Shown piece after piece: positions 21,901-32,640 of a stretch of 64,000 nucleotides of DNA. The first letter of the stretch is position 1. Each line of letters starts with the position of its first letter. The stretch comes from Eublepharis macularius (lineage: Eukaryota; Chordata; Lepidosauria; Squamata; Eublepharidae): assembly GCF_028583425.1 (NCBI RefSeq), contig NC_072794.1, positions 26,471,232 through 26,535,231 on the forward strand, given 5' to 3'. The position numbers and the translations under genes were made by a program. The notes beneath the pieces are model-generated. The model saw only the letters and a list, made by a program, of their open reading frames with translations, was not told the DNA's origin and did not search any database.

Positions 21901-24465
21901 TCAAAAAGCAGTATTTTGCTACTGCCGAGGTTACAGTCTTCTTAGTGTCTTCCAGCAAATATTTCAGCAGCACAATAACTGCTTAGTTAGAAGTTACTAC
22001 TTCAGCAAACAACTGCCGTAATTAGATCAGGAACATAAAAGAAGCAGAGTAACAAAAATAAGCCACCTCTTGGCTGCTGGAGAAAATAATATAGGCACCC
22101 TGTACGTTTTGTTCAGAAAGTGTAAAAGGAGTTTGTTTTTTTAATAATTTTTTTTATTTTTAATTTCTAACATAGAAAACTACAAAAAACTACAAAAATA
22201 TAAAGGAAAAAAGGGGACTGGGGAAAAGGAAAGAGCAACATATAAACAGAAAACACACACTACATCTACATGTCTTGTATTCCCTTCATACTGCAATTTT
22301 TCTTTAAAGTTAACTTTCTAATATGCTATCAGATTGGTAGATCTTATAAAATACAGACTACATTCAGGATCAGGTCTTCTCCCCTGCCCCCCCGCGTCTC
22401 GGTCTCAGTTCTCTCTGCGCAGCTACAATAGCTGCGCTCGCTCCCTCCTCCCCCCCACTCTCCCCTTCAGACTTTGGACTTTCTTCTTGCTGAAACTCCT
22501 GATGGTTAAACAAAAAGTCCCTCAGCTGTACTTCCGATGTTATCTTGTAGGTTTGATCCTTGTATCTGAACCAGATGCCTTCCGGAAACAACCGGAAGTT
22601 TATGAGTGGCTATTTCCCGTGAGAAAATGGCAATGGAGGAAGTAGCTAAAGTTTCACATTTTCCTCCCTCCATTTTTCTCCTTTATAAAGTAATTATATT
22701 TGCACCCTCCCTTTTTAAATAAACACAGAAGAAATCATAGTTGAACCCTAGGAAATGGTCCAATAAAAGATAGCCATTTTGTGTTTTTTAAAAAAATATT
22801 CAAAGATACAAAAATACAAAAGAAAATTTGCCAGTGTGTGGTAGAAAGTGCTGTCAAGTTGTAGCTGACTTATGGCAACCCCATAGCGTTTTCAAGGCAA
22901 GAGATGAACAGAGCTGGCCTGCCTCCATGTAGCAACCCTGGACTTTCTTGGTGGTCTCCTATCCAAGTACTTACGAGCGCCAGCCCAGCTTAGCTTCCAA
23001 GATCTGATGAGATCAGGCTAGCCATTAGATTGAATATATTATCTCAGTCCATTCACATAATTATGCATATAATAGATTATCTGTTTCCATCCAGCAAACT
23101 CTGCAAACTTTTTGAATGCATAAAAGAGGAGATAAATTCAATCATACAAAACAGAGTTTGGCATTTTCCATTTGAATATGGCCATTCAGTTTGTATTCAG
23201 AGGGCACTGGAAGAAAAAGCTCAGCTCCAGTTTACTGAGCTGTATAACTTTTCATTTTACATCCACTACCTTGAGAAATCAGTTGTAAGGAGTTTAAATG
23301 GGCTCAATTTGGAAAGGGAGCAAGAGGGAGATGTTACAGATAAGGAGGGAGCCTTTTGGCACACACAACAACCTTTGTGCTGTCACAAAGTATGTTTATG
23401 AGTGTTTATTCCTGCCCCTTTGCACTGATGCTTTGCAAATGGTCCTGAAGAAACAGGAATGTAAAGGAATGAGCTCAGTTCATCCTATGAGGCCTCCTTC
23501 ACATTTTGAAGATCATGAGACATTTCTTAAACCATTATGGTATGAGGTATTTTCAGTACAAGATTAAACATGCATGTGTCGTGACCCCCATTGCTATGCT
23601 TGTGTTTCAGTTTCCAGGTTGGGACAATAAACTGAATCGTGTTTTTTTGTCTCCACTCCATTCCCCTCCTTCCCACTTAGGCCTTGTCTACTTACTGGCA
23701 GTTGGTGTGGCTTTGGTTGCCATTTTCATAAGCTGCAGCGGCTACTACACTTCTCGCCCGCAAAACGTGCCAAAAAACCCAGCTGTGGAGGCCTTCTTGA
23801 AAAGGTTTGATCCCCTAAAGAACAGCTTCCCAGGTCAAAGGCCTTACCTGTGGGGGCGGGTACAGAAAGTCCTTCAGAAGCACCTCAATACGTCCCACCA
23901 CACCGAACCAGCCATCTTAATCTTCACCGCTGCCCAGGAAGGCAAATCAACCTTGAAGTGCCTCAGCATCCAGATTGCCAGTGCTTATTCCTCATCTCTC
24001 CAGGGCAGCACAATCCAGGTAGATGGAGCTTCTAAATCCACTCTGAGCAGTGACATTGCTAAATTGGAAGTCGATGAGGAGCTGAGCAGTGGTTTCCATG
24101 GAGATGGGAAGACAGCAGTGGTACATCAGTTTGAATCCCTGCCCGCTGGTTCCACCTTGATTTTTTACAAGTACTGTGACCACGAGAGTGCAGCTTTCAA
24201 AGATGTGGCACTGATTTTAACTGTTCTTCTGGAGGATGACAAATTGGAAGCTAATGTTGGCATGCAGAGTGTGGAAGAGAAAGTACGAGACTTCCTCTGG
24301 GCCAAGTTTACCAACACAGACACTCCCAGCTCCTACAATAGCATGGACACAGATAAGCTGAGTGGGCTGTGGAGCCGCATATCCCACCTTGTCCTGCCAG
24401 TTCTTCCAGTACAAGCTATAGAGGATGCTGGCTGCCCTTTGCAAACGAGACTACAAGGTGAATAA
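15923..24465 (+). CDS. TOR1AIP2: Torsin-1A-interacting protein 2 (LULL1), complete coding region
   Basis: LULL1 is a type II ER membrane protein whose lumenal domain supplies an arginine finger to torsin AAA+ ATPases. Coding segments are 15923-15956, 18055-18612, 21408-21539 and 23681-24465: 1509 nt, 502 residues (human about 470), with all introns in phase 1. Residues 1-241 are an acidic, Ser/Thr-rich cytosolic part. Residues about 243-261 ([15 protein letters not shown]) form the transmembrane helix. The rest is the LAP1/LULL1 lumenal fold, with [43 protein letters not shown] and [16 protein letters not shown]. The Arg of WSRISH, the torsin-activating finger, is conserved. The C-terminus is slightly longer than human. 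LULL1 is favoured over LAP1 because LAP1 lies divergently next door and because of [13 protein letters not shown] (human LULL1 QQVPKNPALEAFL). Confidence 0.93.
16300..16512 (-). mobile_element. Sauria-type SINE
   Basis: The reverse complement reads GAGTGGCGTAGTGGTTAAAG, then TCTGGGAGACCCAGTTTCAAATCC, GGATAAAAGGGAAG and an AAATAAATAAATG tail. It lies in TOR1AIP2 intron 2. Confidence 0.7.
16826..17000 (+). mobile_element. tRNA-derived SINE (second type)
   Basis: It has GCTCTGTGGTAGAGC (box A), AAGTTCAGTTCCTAG (box B area), then AGGATCAGGTAGCAGATGATG and a GATAAGACAGCTT tail. A second copy follows directly at 17003, and another lies at 41335-41522. Confidence 0.65.
17003..17880 (+). mobile_element. 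Second tRNA-derived SINE, split by a hAT element
   Basis: The 5' half (CATGGTTCAAGCATCTGCC, GGTTCAATCCCC, to about 17127) and the 3' half (CTGCCAATCAAAGTAG, GATAGACGAATG, from 17825) flank the insertion at 17128-17824. Confidence 0.6.
17128..17824. mobile_element. hAT-like element with three internal tandem repeats
   Basis: It begins CAGCGATGGCAAACCTATGG and ends AAAGGTTCGCCATCACTG, giving 15-bp imperfect inverted ends. This resembles the Charlie-type hAT families whose copies start CAGTGATGGCGAACCTATG. Three units of about 100 bp (17393-17680) share AAACTGCTTTGATTTAACTTG, TTTACTTTCAGT and GTGCTTGCAAGCAGGG. No transposase frame and no clear target-site duplication were seen. Confidence 0.6.
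18055..18612 (+). CDS. TOR1AIP2: TOR1AIP2 exon 3 (acidic cytosolic region)
   Basis: The acceptor is CCTTTTTCAG and the donor GAAG|GTGAGG, with phase 1 at both ends. It encodes about 186 residues rich in Glu, Asp, Ser and Thr, including repeated (S/T)P sites and a final [13 protein letters not shown] helix-like segment. Such low-complexity acidic cytosolic regions are normal for LULL1 and poorly conserved. Confidence 0.85.
21408..21539 (+). CDS. TOR1AIP2: TOR1AIP2 exon 4
   Basis: The acceptor is CTCAAATGCAG and the donor AGTG|GTGAGA, phase 1 at both ends. It encodes [15 protein letters not shown] and [16 protein letters not shown], just before the transmembrane exon. Confidence 0.8.
22140..22830 (-). 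mobile_element. L1-like LINE fragment (ORF1 C-terminal region)
   Basis: On the minus strand, 22591-22370 reads [19 protein letters not shown] and [12 protein letters not shown], resembling the C-terminal domain of L1-type ORF1 proteins. AT-rich sequence lies on both sides. It is in TOR1AIP2 intron 4. The family call is tentative. Confidence 0.4.
22838..23015 (-). mobile_element. 5S-rRNA-derived SINE
   Basis: The reverse complement contains TCTTGGAAGCTAAGCTGGGC and AAGTACTTGGATAGGAGACC, the internal promoter region of 5S rRNA. It is joined to the usual tail with GTTGCTACATGGAGG and GGGGTTGCCATAAGTC. It is a retroposed SINE, not a 5S gene. Confidence 0.75.
23681..24465 (+). CDS. TOR1AIP2: TOR1AIP2 terminal exon (transmembrane and lumenal domain)
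   Basis: The acceptor is TCCTTCCCACTTAG. The exon opens with [18 protein letters not shown] and ends [10 protein letters not shown]-stop. The open frame extending upstream to 23506 is intron sequence and should not be used as the start. Confidence 0.95.
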
Positions 24466-24870
24466 GGTGGACTTCAAGGGGAAGCTAGGAAAATCTGAGG
24501 GGTTTGCACCAACCAGGAAGCCTTTTTAAAGAGGCTATAAGCCACACAGCAGCATTAAAGTTGTGAGCTTATATTAGACCAGTTATGCATTTGGGGTGTC
24601 TGTTTTGATCTTTCTGAACATTAGAGAAGAAATAAGCAGGACCTTCCATGGCTTACTTTTATGACTGTTTTGCTATTTATGTCGCAATCAAAGAGTATTT
24701 TTAAAAAATTATGTAGAGGAAAGCAGGTGATACTTTGCACATTGTATATCCAGAAAGTCTTTGCTGCTGAAGGAAAATGGAGAGAGTACTAAAACACGCT
24801 ATTTTATATTCATTCCAGCCTTGCAGATGCCTTGTCAATCTAAAAGTAATAAATCACGCATCTGTGGCAA
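24466..24870 (+). terminator. TOR1AIP2: TOR1AIP2 3' UTR and polyadenylation signal
   Basis: AATAAA at 24848-24853 is the first canonical polyadenylation signal after the stop codon. An alternative site further on cannot be excluded. Confidence 0.6.
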
Positions 24871-25931
24871 GCCATGACAATTCAAAGGCTGTCTGCACTG
24901 CGGAGTTGAGCACATCATAGGGTGTTTAAAGTGGAAATTAAGTTTAATGTAGCACAGGAGAAACCTTAACAGCTCTGACTATTGATTCCAGCTGCTATGT
25001 TGACAACCAAGGGAGCAGGATAGGCTAAGCATAAGGCATGCGTGGCTTGTGGGAATAGGAAGCACCAAGTTAGCACAAAGGTACGTTCTCCTAAGTCTCA
25101 TGCAGATGGACTCTTGGCACACTGCAAAACTCTGGCTTTCTTAACTTCGACGTAGGAAATGGATCTACCGTGTGCTTGCTGAGTGAGCTAGGCTTTTGCT
25201 TGCTTTGGCAGCACGTGTACTAAAATTGAAGTGAGCCAGGTTGAAGAGCAGGTTAACCCTGTATGTGCTAGAACACATTTGTTAATGAATGATAGTGAGG
25301 GAGATGATTTCACCAGAAACAGATAGGGGTGTGATAACCCAGTGATGACGCTGGCACGTAATTGAAGTACAGATGGGAGCATCACATCAGGGAGGTCACA
25401 TAACATCAATATATGCCAGTGACCCACATGTTCAGGCAGATCTTGAGCATGTGAAGCTGGGTAGAATCTTAATGGAAGAATGCATTGTTAAATGAGAGGC
25501 AAAGCCAATCTGGGATGTGGCAGGCAAACCCAGGAAGCAGGAAAGGGGAGATGATAATGAGTGTGGGGATGTGGAATGGAGAGAGATGATAGAAAAGGAC
25601 TGTGAATATAGCTGGAGTGTGTCATTGTCTAAAGGGAATCTCTCAGGACAAATCCTCTCCAAAGTAGGCAGTGACAAATTGTCTGTGAACAGAGATGTTA
25701 TTTTTTTGTTGTTAGGACTTTTGTGTCAGAATCTGATCCCTCTGTCTACATGCAGTGTGCTGGTGGGTTACTGTAGTTTGGACTTAACAGCCACAGCCAC
25801 TACTCAGCATGACAATAATTCCCGTGCATTTTCCATGGAACCCCTGCACATTGCTGTCAGTTCATGTGTGGCCTGGTTAGGCCTCTCAGCCCTTGCTCTT
25901 ATGCCACACAGACTGAGAGTACAACTTACTC

Positions 25932-26398
25932 CAGCCAGTGTGGTAGAGCAGTTAGAATGTCAGACTTGGATCTGAGAGTCTTAGGTCTGAATTGTCACTC
26001 TGCTGTGGACGCTTGCTGGGTGATCTTGAGCCAGTTGTACACTCAGCTTAACCTACCTCACAGGATTGTTGTGAGGATAAAATAGAAGAGGGGAGAACAA
26101 TGGCCATTTCCACACATCCTTAAAGGGATGGCCCACTCCCCGAACACTGGCATCTTTTCCCCTTGACTCCCTTTTCTCCAGACCCTGGGAAAGTCCCAGA
26201 AAAGGTGCCGAAAAAGCGGAAGCCATACAGTCTGCAACTGTTTTGAAAATGGAGATGTCTGGAGTCAAGGGGAAAAAGCTGCCAGCATTCGGTGAGTGGG
26301 CTATCCCTTTCAGGACGTGTGGAAACGGCCAATGTAAGCTGATTTGTGTCCTCATTGGGGGGGAGGCGAGGTATAAATGAAGTAAATAAATAATAAAA
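25932..26398 (+). mobile_element. Sauria-type SINE split by a Harbinger-like MITE
   Basis: It starts CCAGTGTGGTAGAGCAGTTAG, then TAACCTACCTCACAGGATTG and TGTGAGGATAAAATAG, with a GGTATAAATGAAGTAAATAAAT tail. It is interrupted at 26102-26330. Confidence 0.75.
26102..26330. mobile_element. Harbinger-like MITE, GGCCNTTTCCACAC termini
   Basis: It begins GGCCATTTCCACACATCC and ends GGACGTGTGGAAACGGCC, with inverted arms of roughly 75 bp or more. It is flanked by the 3-bp duplication AAT (26099-26101 and 26331-26333), and removing it restores the host SINE. A 3-bp duplication fits the PIF/Harbinger superfamily. Same-family relatives are at 40016-40207 and 61071-61257. Confidence 0.75.
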
Positions 26399-27149
26399 CA
26401 TACTCAATACTCAAAACAAATAATAAAACATACTCAATCCTCCCCTGAGTTTCTTTCAGGGAAGGCTGATCCCCGTTACTAATCTGTCATAGAGGCCTAG
26501 CTGAAAAAATTCTAAGGAATCCATAGTTTGAAAGCCACTACTTCAAAGGAAGCAAAGAAGTAAAGAAAGATTACAGCTGTTTTCACACAGGGAAACCCTC
26601 ACAGTAAACAGAAGCATTCAGAAACCTTCATGCCCAATTAAGTCACAATTCTACTAGCTCTAATCCCACCCCCACCCCCATTGAGACCTAATTTTCTTCC
26701 ACTCAGAGGGGAAACCACTCAGAGGTGGCTATGGTGGAGTGGCCTCTGGATGCTCCGTTCTATCCTCTGCCATAGTATGGACAGAGGCAGAGATCAGCTC
26801 TGCTTTAAAATGTCACAGGGAAGCTCACTGCCACACACCATTTTCATCACTTCTGAGCTTTCGTAAAGGTTATCATAGAGAAAAGAGGGAAGAGTGGGAG
26901 GTGGGGTCAGCGGCGGCAGATAGTAAAACGAGGAGGCATATGGGCACTGTTTCCGCCTCCTCCTGCCCCATTTGCAGCTGCTGCCATGGGGGGGTGAGTG
27001 TTTTTGCACCCCTGTCAAGATGCAGGCAGGGTAAAATCAAGAGAATGGAGGGCCTGTATTTAAAACAAATGAGGGCAAGTAAAATGATATATAAAAATAC
27101 AGGATTTGAGAGGCAATACATTTAAAGTAAGGTTATGATGGTGAAAGAT

Positions 27150-29090
27150 TTTAAAAGATATTTAAAACAGAAAAAATAACAAAAGATAATTATTCAGACT
27201 GTTTATTAGGATGCCTGTTAAAAATGAAATAGAAAAAGCAGGAAAAGAAATAGAAAAAGAGAAATAGGAAAAAATCCTATTAAGAAAAATGAATTACACA
27301 GTATCTCAGAAAGAAATAACAGGAGGATTCATACAGTACTACAAGAAACTGAATTATCAAGTCAAACTATTAAAGATATTTTAGGAGCAGGCTCTCCCAG
27401 TAATATACAGGACTATTGGAGGTCCAATAACAGGGGAAGTATGGCTGGCATTAGTAATTTATTCTGTTACAAATAATTCTTCTGACTTTACCATTAATGA
27501 ATGTACGTAGAATTAACTGTATACTGCTAAAAAGTTGGGCCGAGATTAAGCTAAATATAGTAACGAAATCAGGTAAAGGCCATTTCTGAATAGATTCTTG
27601 CCATCCCGTTTCACTGTTCTCCCAGGGAATTTTTTTCTGTTCAAGGTTGAAATCAATTACGTACCCTAGTCATGGACTCAGAAAAAGGACATTTGTTGCT
27701 TTGAGATGATAACTGGTTACCCCGGATTGATTTTGTGGAGTTTACTAATTAACCCCAATGAAATTTATTTGAATTTGACAACAAGAATATGAATGTTTAA
27801 CAATACACACTGTATACCACATCTGCTGCAAACACACACATAAATTATTATGACTCACGGTGTATGTTTGTACCCATAAGCGTGTCTGGTAACCAATGAC
27901 AACTGTATTTTGTTTATAAAATGAAAAAGTGACAGTTCTGTTAAAAACAGAACAAATAATTTTAGCTTAGTCACTAGTGAAACTTAGCTGGTGTAGTTTG
28001 TACCCCAATAGTTAACTTTGTACCCCAATAGTTAACATGAGCTGTGTTACAAAGTTACCTCAGTGTGAAAATTCAGGTTTTTCTGTGATAAAGGAAGAAA
28101 TAAACAATAATTAATTTTTCTTTGGGATGGCCATTAATTTTTAAATTTTTGTAAGGAAAGTGCTCCTGAAGAATGTAATCCAAGACAAGGATTATCAGTA
28201 CATAACTGATGGGTAAAATAGATCATTATCCTGTAACACGGGGAGGCTGGTTAATATTATACACACATATATACTGTCAATCCTTGAGTGATCTTTGCTA
28301 TTTATAGATGAAGAGATTTGATCAGATGGACTGGCTTTATCACAATTTTTAGATGCATTTTACACAGGGTATGGTTTCAGAACCCTACTGCAAAAATTAT
28401 TACAGATTTTAACTTACATGAAAATGTTTGTCTTTTTTGAGGCATAAAACAGGGCTGCCCGAGTGATACAATTTTATTCTGTGGTCTTTGAATCACTGGC
28501 CATAATCATGTGCGAGGCAGTAGTGACATTTCTGGAATTGCAGATACACTAAAAATCCTTTTAATCAGATGATATAGATTTAATTAACAGTCTAAAGCAT
28601 CGGGGTTACAGGCAGTTATATGTATTACAAATACTTGACTCTATCAGGTAAATTTGGGGAAAAAAGCACACCATGAATGACTGCAAAAAAGAATGAAAAC
28701 CACTTCTTCCAAATTCTTTAATGCACCGAAGGGAGTTTATGTCCGGATTGCAGATTCCTTTAATGAGATTTTAAATATTAATTTGAGGCAATCGTAGAAA
28801 AATGCTAAATACAGGATAGGTTGAGATTGAAGGTATAATTGGTTGGACATTTTGTCATCTATTTCCCAGGTATACAAATGTGGCTCATACAGGAATAATC
28901 TGACTTTGAGAAATGAGTAGCCAAAACAAATACAGCTAAGGCAACAGCCTAAGCAATGACAACTCTTTCCTTGGTTGGAGCACAGGGTGAGGATGAAAAA
29001 TAGCGAGGGAGTGCTTAGAAGGGCTATCCGAGTATCTCTGGCCTTGGTTATGGGCAGAATAAGGACTGAGTCCATAGCCCGATGCACACA
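27150..29090 (+). mobile_element. Decayed L1-like LINE
   Basis: Plus-strand translations give QKEITGGFIQYYKKLNY near 27310 and GIKQGCP near 28440 (the reverse-transcriptase RQGCPLSP motif), followed by FYSVVFESLA. Many stops and indels. The family assignment is by motif only and the ends are approximate. Confidence 0.45.
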
Positions 29091-29455
29091 ATACTGTGAA
29101 AACGTACATTCTGCATAAATTCGTAGATCTGTCTGTAATAGTAGGTCTTTTCAGGAGCTACATGCACATATATCAGGAGCCCACCACCATAATATAACCC
29201 TACTCAATATGCATAGTCACCACATTACGTAAAGAGGGGCAATGCACATCTGACCACAGGATTGATCATGTATCATGTACCAAAAGTGTATTCATATGCA
29301 AAATATGGGTGTTGCTCTCTTCACACAAAAGAGTAACTGTGTGTATAAGGACAGGAGCATCATTGGTAGCATGTGCTCCTGACATGTACCCTTACAGGCC
29401 ACCCAGTATGCATGGATGTAACATCAGAAAAGGCCTAAACAGTTAATGTAAATTC

Positions 29456-29888
29456 AATGGTTGTTGTGGGTTTTCCGGGCTGTATTGCCGTGGTCTTGGC
29501 ATTGTAGTTCCTGACGTTTCGCCAGCAGCTGTGGCTGGCATCTTCAGAGGTGTAGCACCAAAAGACAGTGATCTCTCAGTGTCACAGTCGAACACCTCTA
29601 CGGGGAGGAAACATTCCAACAGACCCGGAGATTGGAAACACTTCGGAACAAGAAAGCACATCTACTCTGTTCTTTAACCTTTCTCCTATGCTGCAGGGAC
29701 ACAAGAACCATTCCATCTTTTCTCACTGTGACACTGAGAGATCTCTGTCTTTTGGTGCTACACCTCTGAAGATGCCAGCCACAGCTGCTGGCGAAACGTC
29801 AGGAACTACAATGCCAAGACCACAGCAATACAGCCCGGAAAACCCACAACAACCATCGTTCTTCGGCCGTGAAAGCCTTCGACAATAC
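29456..29888. mobile_element. Foldback Penelope-type retroelement remnant with hammerhead-like motifs
   Basis: Two nearly identical arms in opposite orientation (29458-29600 minus, 29725-29858 plus) surround a spacer of about 125 bp. Each ends AGCCCGGAAAACCCACAACAA. Each contains CTGAAGA, a stem-forming TGCCAGC...GCTGGCG, then GAAACGTC, the layout of a hammerhead ribozyme core. The exact 11-bp flanking duplication AATGTAAATTC (29445-29455 and 29889-29899) marks a retroposition event. Terminal repeats with hammerhead motifs are known from Penelope-like elements; the family call here is by analogy. It is a short fossil without an ORF. Confidence 0.6.
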
Positions 29889-30256
29889 AATGTAAATTCG
29901 CTTTAAAAATAAGACAGAAAATGGTACCTAGATAAATATGGGGTTTTAAATTGCATCTTCTGCTGTGCTCATGTTGAATGAGATGTAAGAAACACTCAAC
30001 ACATATACAGAGAAAAATCATGTGTACTCTGAACATGTATTGTACACGTATTCACTGTAACGGGTGTACAGGGCTTATGTCATCACAAAGGAAAGATATG
30101 ATCCAGCTTTCTGTTTTCTTCCAGCAATTTTGAAGAATGTGCCTTTCTCATCAGCCGCTGTTGATTATTTTAAGGGGGGAAACATCTCCGGTGGTTATGA
30201 GATTAGATTACATGTTGTGCCATTAATACCCCTACCACTCTGAAGCTGGAACAAAG

Positions 30257-30505
30257 TGTTACGGAGTTCGTGTGGTTGCTGCTGCAAGTAGCAGCTTTGA
30301 GTCTCCTCTCAATGTCGTCTTCTACAAAACACGTGCCATGACATTTTATGAGATTTTCTCATCCACACAAACATCTACTGATGAAGTTGGATGAATCCTG
30401 TTGATGTCACACGTTTTGTAGTAAGAGGCATTATCTGGGGAGCGTAGAGGGCGTATTGCTGCTGTTTGCAGTGGCAGCCACACTTCCTCCACAATGCCTA
30501 CTTTC
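30257..30505. mobile_element. MITE with long inverted arms
   Basis: The arms GTGTGGTTGCTGCTGCAAG and its near reverse CTGTTTGCAGTGGCAGCCACAC enclose inner arms CTACAAAACACGTG and CACACGTTTTGTAG. The superfamily is not recognised. Confidence 0.5.
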
Positions 30506-31703
30506 CTGCCGAAGTTTAGTGATGAATGCAGGTTAATGTTTTGTACCTGCCTACTTTAGCCACTGGCATCAGGTTTCTTCCCATGTCATTTTAAAAACTA
30601 ACATTTCAAACATATTTTGAAAACCCAAAGAGGCCACTTTGCTTAGCAGAAACATATACCTACATTATTCCTGATCTTGCCACTGCTGGCCTCTTGTGCC
30701 TTGATTTCTGTGGCTCTGTTCCCCCATCTGTGAAATGGGTCTGGAACTATTAAGCTACAACTCAACAGTTCTCCACCAGCAACTTCAGAAAACATATTTC
30801 TCCCACTTGTTTCTGTAACATCTTTAAATTGCAAATATTAAGGGTTTTTCTTTACTTGTTTCATAATTTCAAAATAAAATCTGTTGTCCCTGGTTTTTTG
30901 TTTGTTTGTGTGTTTTGGGTTTTTGTTGTTGTTGCTGTTTTATCATGCTGTATTCTGGAAGGGTACCAGAACCTGACTTTTGATTTCCTCTCTTGTGAAA
31001 GCCTTCTTACTAACCTTGAAGCTGATAGAATTATATTTTTTCTTTCATGTTAATAAATATGGATAGGTTTACTGTTACCAATTTCACAGATATATTTCAC
31101 TTGCTCAAAGCTTGAGTCACACTACACCATACTTTTTTAAACAAGTTAGATCCGAATTGTAGTTTATCGAGAAGTTTGGCCCTCTGAAGGTGCTAATTCA
31201 ACAGACAACTCGAAGAGTGTGTTCTATTTCCCTGGAAGTGCCAAGCCTTTTCTGGGGAATGTGATAAAACCAGCTGTTTCCTCTAAATACTTGAAATGGA
31301 TTTTCACAAGCTTACCCCAGTAATTTGTATACTACTTTTGAACATTTTATTTATTTTGTTTATTTAAAATTTGTATTCTACCCTCCCCGTGAGCGGGCTC
31401 AGGGCGGATAACAATGGAGGTTCCGTTTAGTCATCACAGCTAGTAAGTCATAAATGGATCTGTCCTCTATGGATTAATATAAATAATCCCTTTTAAAACT
31501 ATGTACCCCAGATGCCATTATCACATTCTGTGGTAATAAATTCTGTATCCATAAATATGCCAATAACTAATTTGAGTCTTCCTTTCTGTCCTGAATATAC
31601 TGCACGTCTATTTTAGTGGGCACTCATGAGATCTAATATTTTGGAAGAGGCAGAAAGAATTATGGTGGTGTTTTTTTTAAAAAAGTGCCTATATATAAAG
31701 GAT

Positions 31704-31828
31704 CCAGAGGAGTTAGCCATGTTAGTCTGTAGTTGCAAAATAGTAAAGAGTCCAGTAGCACCTTTAAGACTAACCAACTTTATTGTAGCATAAGCTTTCG
31801 AGAACCACAGCTCTCTTCATCAGATGCA
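31704..31828 (-). mobile_element. Short retroelement tail with hammerhead-like core
   Basis: The reverse complement reads CTGATGAAGAGAGCTG, then TTCTCGAAAGCTTATGC, then AATAAAGTTGGTTAGTCTTAAAGGTGCTACTGGACTC. It is flanked by an imperfect 12-bp duplication, TATMTAAAGGAT (31692-31703 and 31829-31840). CTGATGA, a short stem, then GAAA is the hammerhead core order. Confidence 0.55.
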
Positions 31829-31889
31829 TATCTAAAGGATGCACCGATTTTCACCAATTCCTCCTCAGGACTTGGAAAAGCACCCCTCC

Positions 31890-32640
31890 AAAGATGCTAA
31901 TACTCAGTAGTAGCAAGTACCATCACAAAAAAATCCCTTAAAAGTTCTATCTATTTTCTCCACATCACAAACAATAAAACTCTTGTGTGTATCCCCCTTC
32001 TCTTTTTTCCTGAACTGAAAAGCCTCAAATATTTTAGCATTTCCTTGTGGGGAAGATACTACCACACCCTGATCATTTTGGTTTCTCTCTCCTGCATTTT
32101 CCCCCAATGTTACAATATTCTTTTTGAGATATAGTGCCCAGAACTGTACACAGTATTCCAAGCATGGCAGCACTGTAGATTTCTCTAAAGATTCTACAAT
32201 ACTGGATGTTTCATTTTCATTCCTGTCTTAGTAACCCTCCTACCCTGGAACTTTCCTTTATCATTGCTACTGCTGCCTACTAGATTGATGTTTTCATTGG
32301 GGTCTCTTTCATGACCCCAAGATCTCTGTTTTACCACAGTGTGCATCCCTTTACCCTTACATTTTTATGCTTATTTACACTGAACCTTGTTTGTTACTCT
32401 GTTACCCGCTCATCCAGCTCAGAGAGATCCGTTTTGCATTCTGCTTAAGTGTTCACCATTCTGAAGACTGGGTGTAGCTGTCCCCTTATCCTAAGATTGC
32501 TAAATTTACTCTGAGCCTTTGGTGAGGGACTTTATCAAAGGCTTTTGGGGGAAGTTCAGGTACTTAATATCTGCCAGATCAATTCTACTCATACGTTTGC
32601 TGACGCTCTCAAAGAACTCTCCAAAGCAGGACTTTGAATT
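31890..32640 (-). repeat. Ancient amniote interspersed repeat (LINE-like)
   Basis: Blocks such as AGTGCCCAGAACTGTACACAGTATTCCAAG, CCCCAAGATCTCTGTTTTACC, CATCCAGCTCAGAGAGATCC and GAGCCTTTGGTGAGGGACTTTATCAAAGGC recur across reptile genomes, probably from an old CR1/L3-type LINE. Orientation and family are uncertain. Confidence 0.4.

Noticed and set aside
22838-23015. 5S rRNA gene
   Set aside because: Only the internal promoter half is 5S-like, and it is fused to a SINE tail.
23506-24465. ATG at 23506 as start of the lumenal-domain frame
   Set aside because: The part before 23681 is intron; a good acceptor at 23680 joins the upstream exon in phase.
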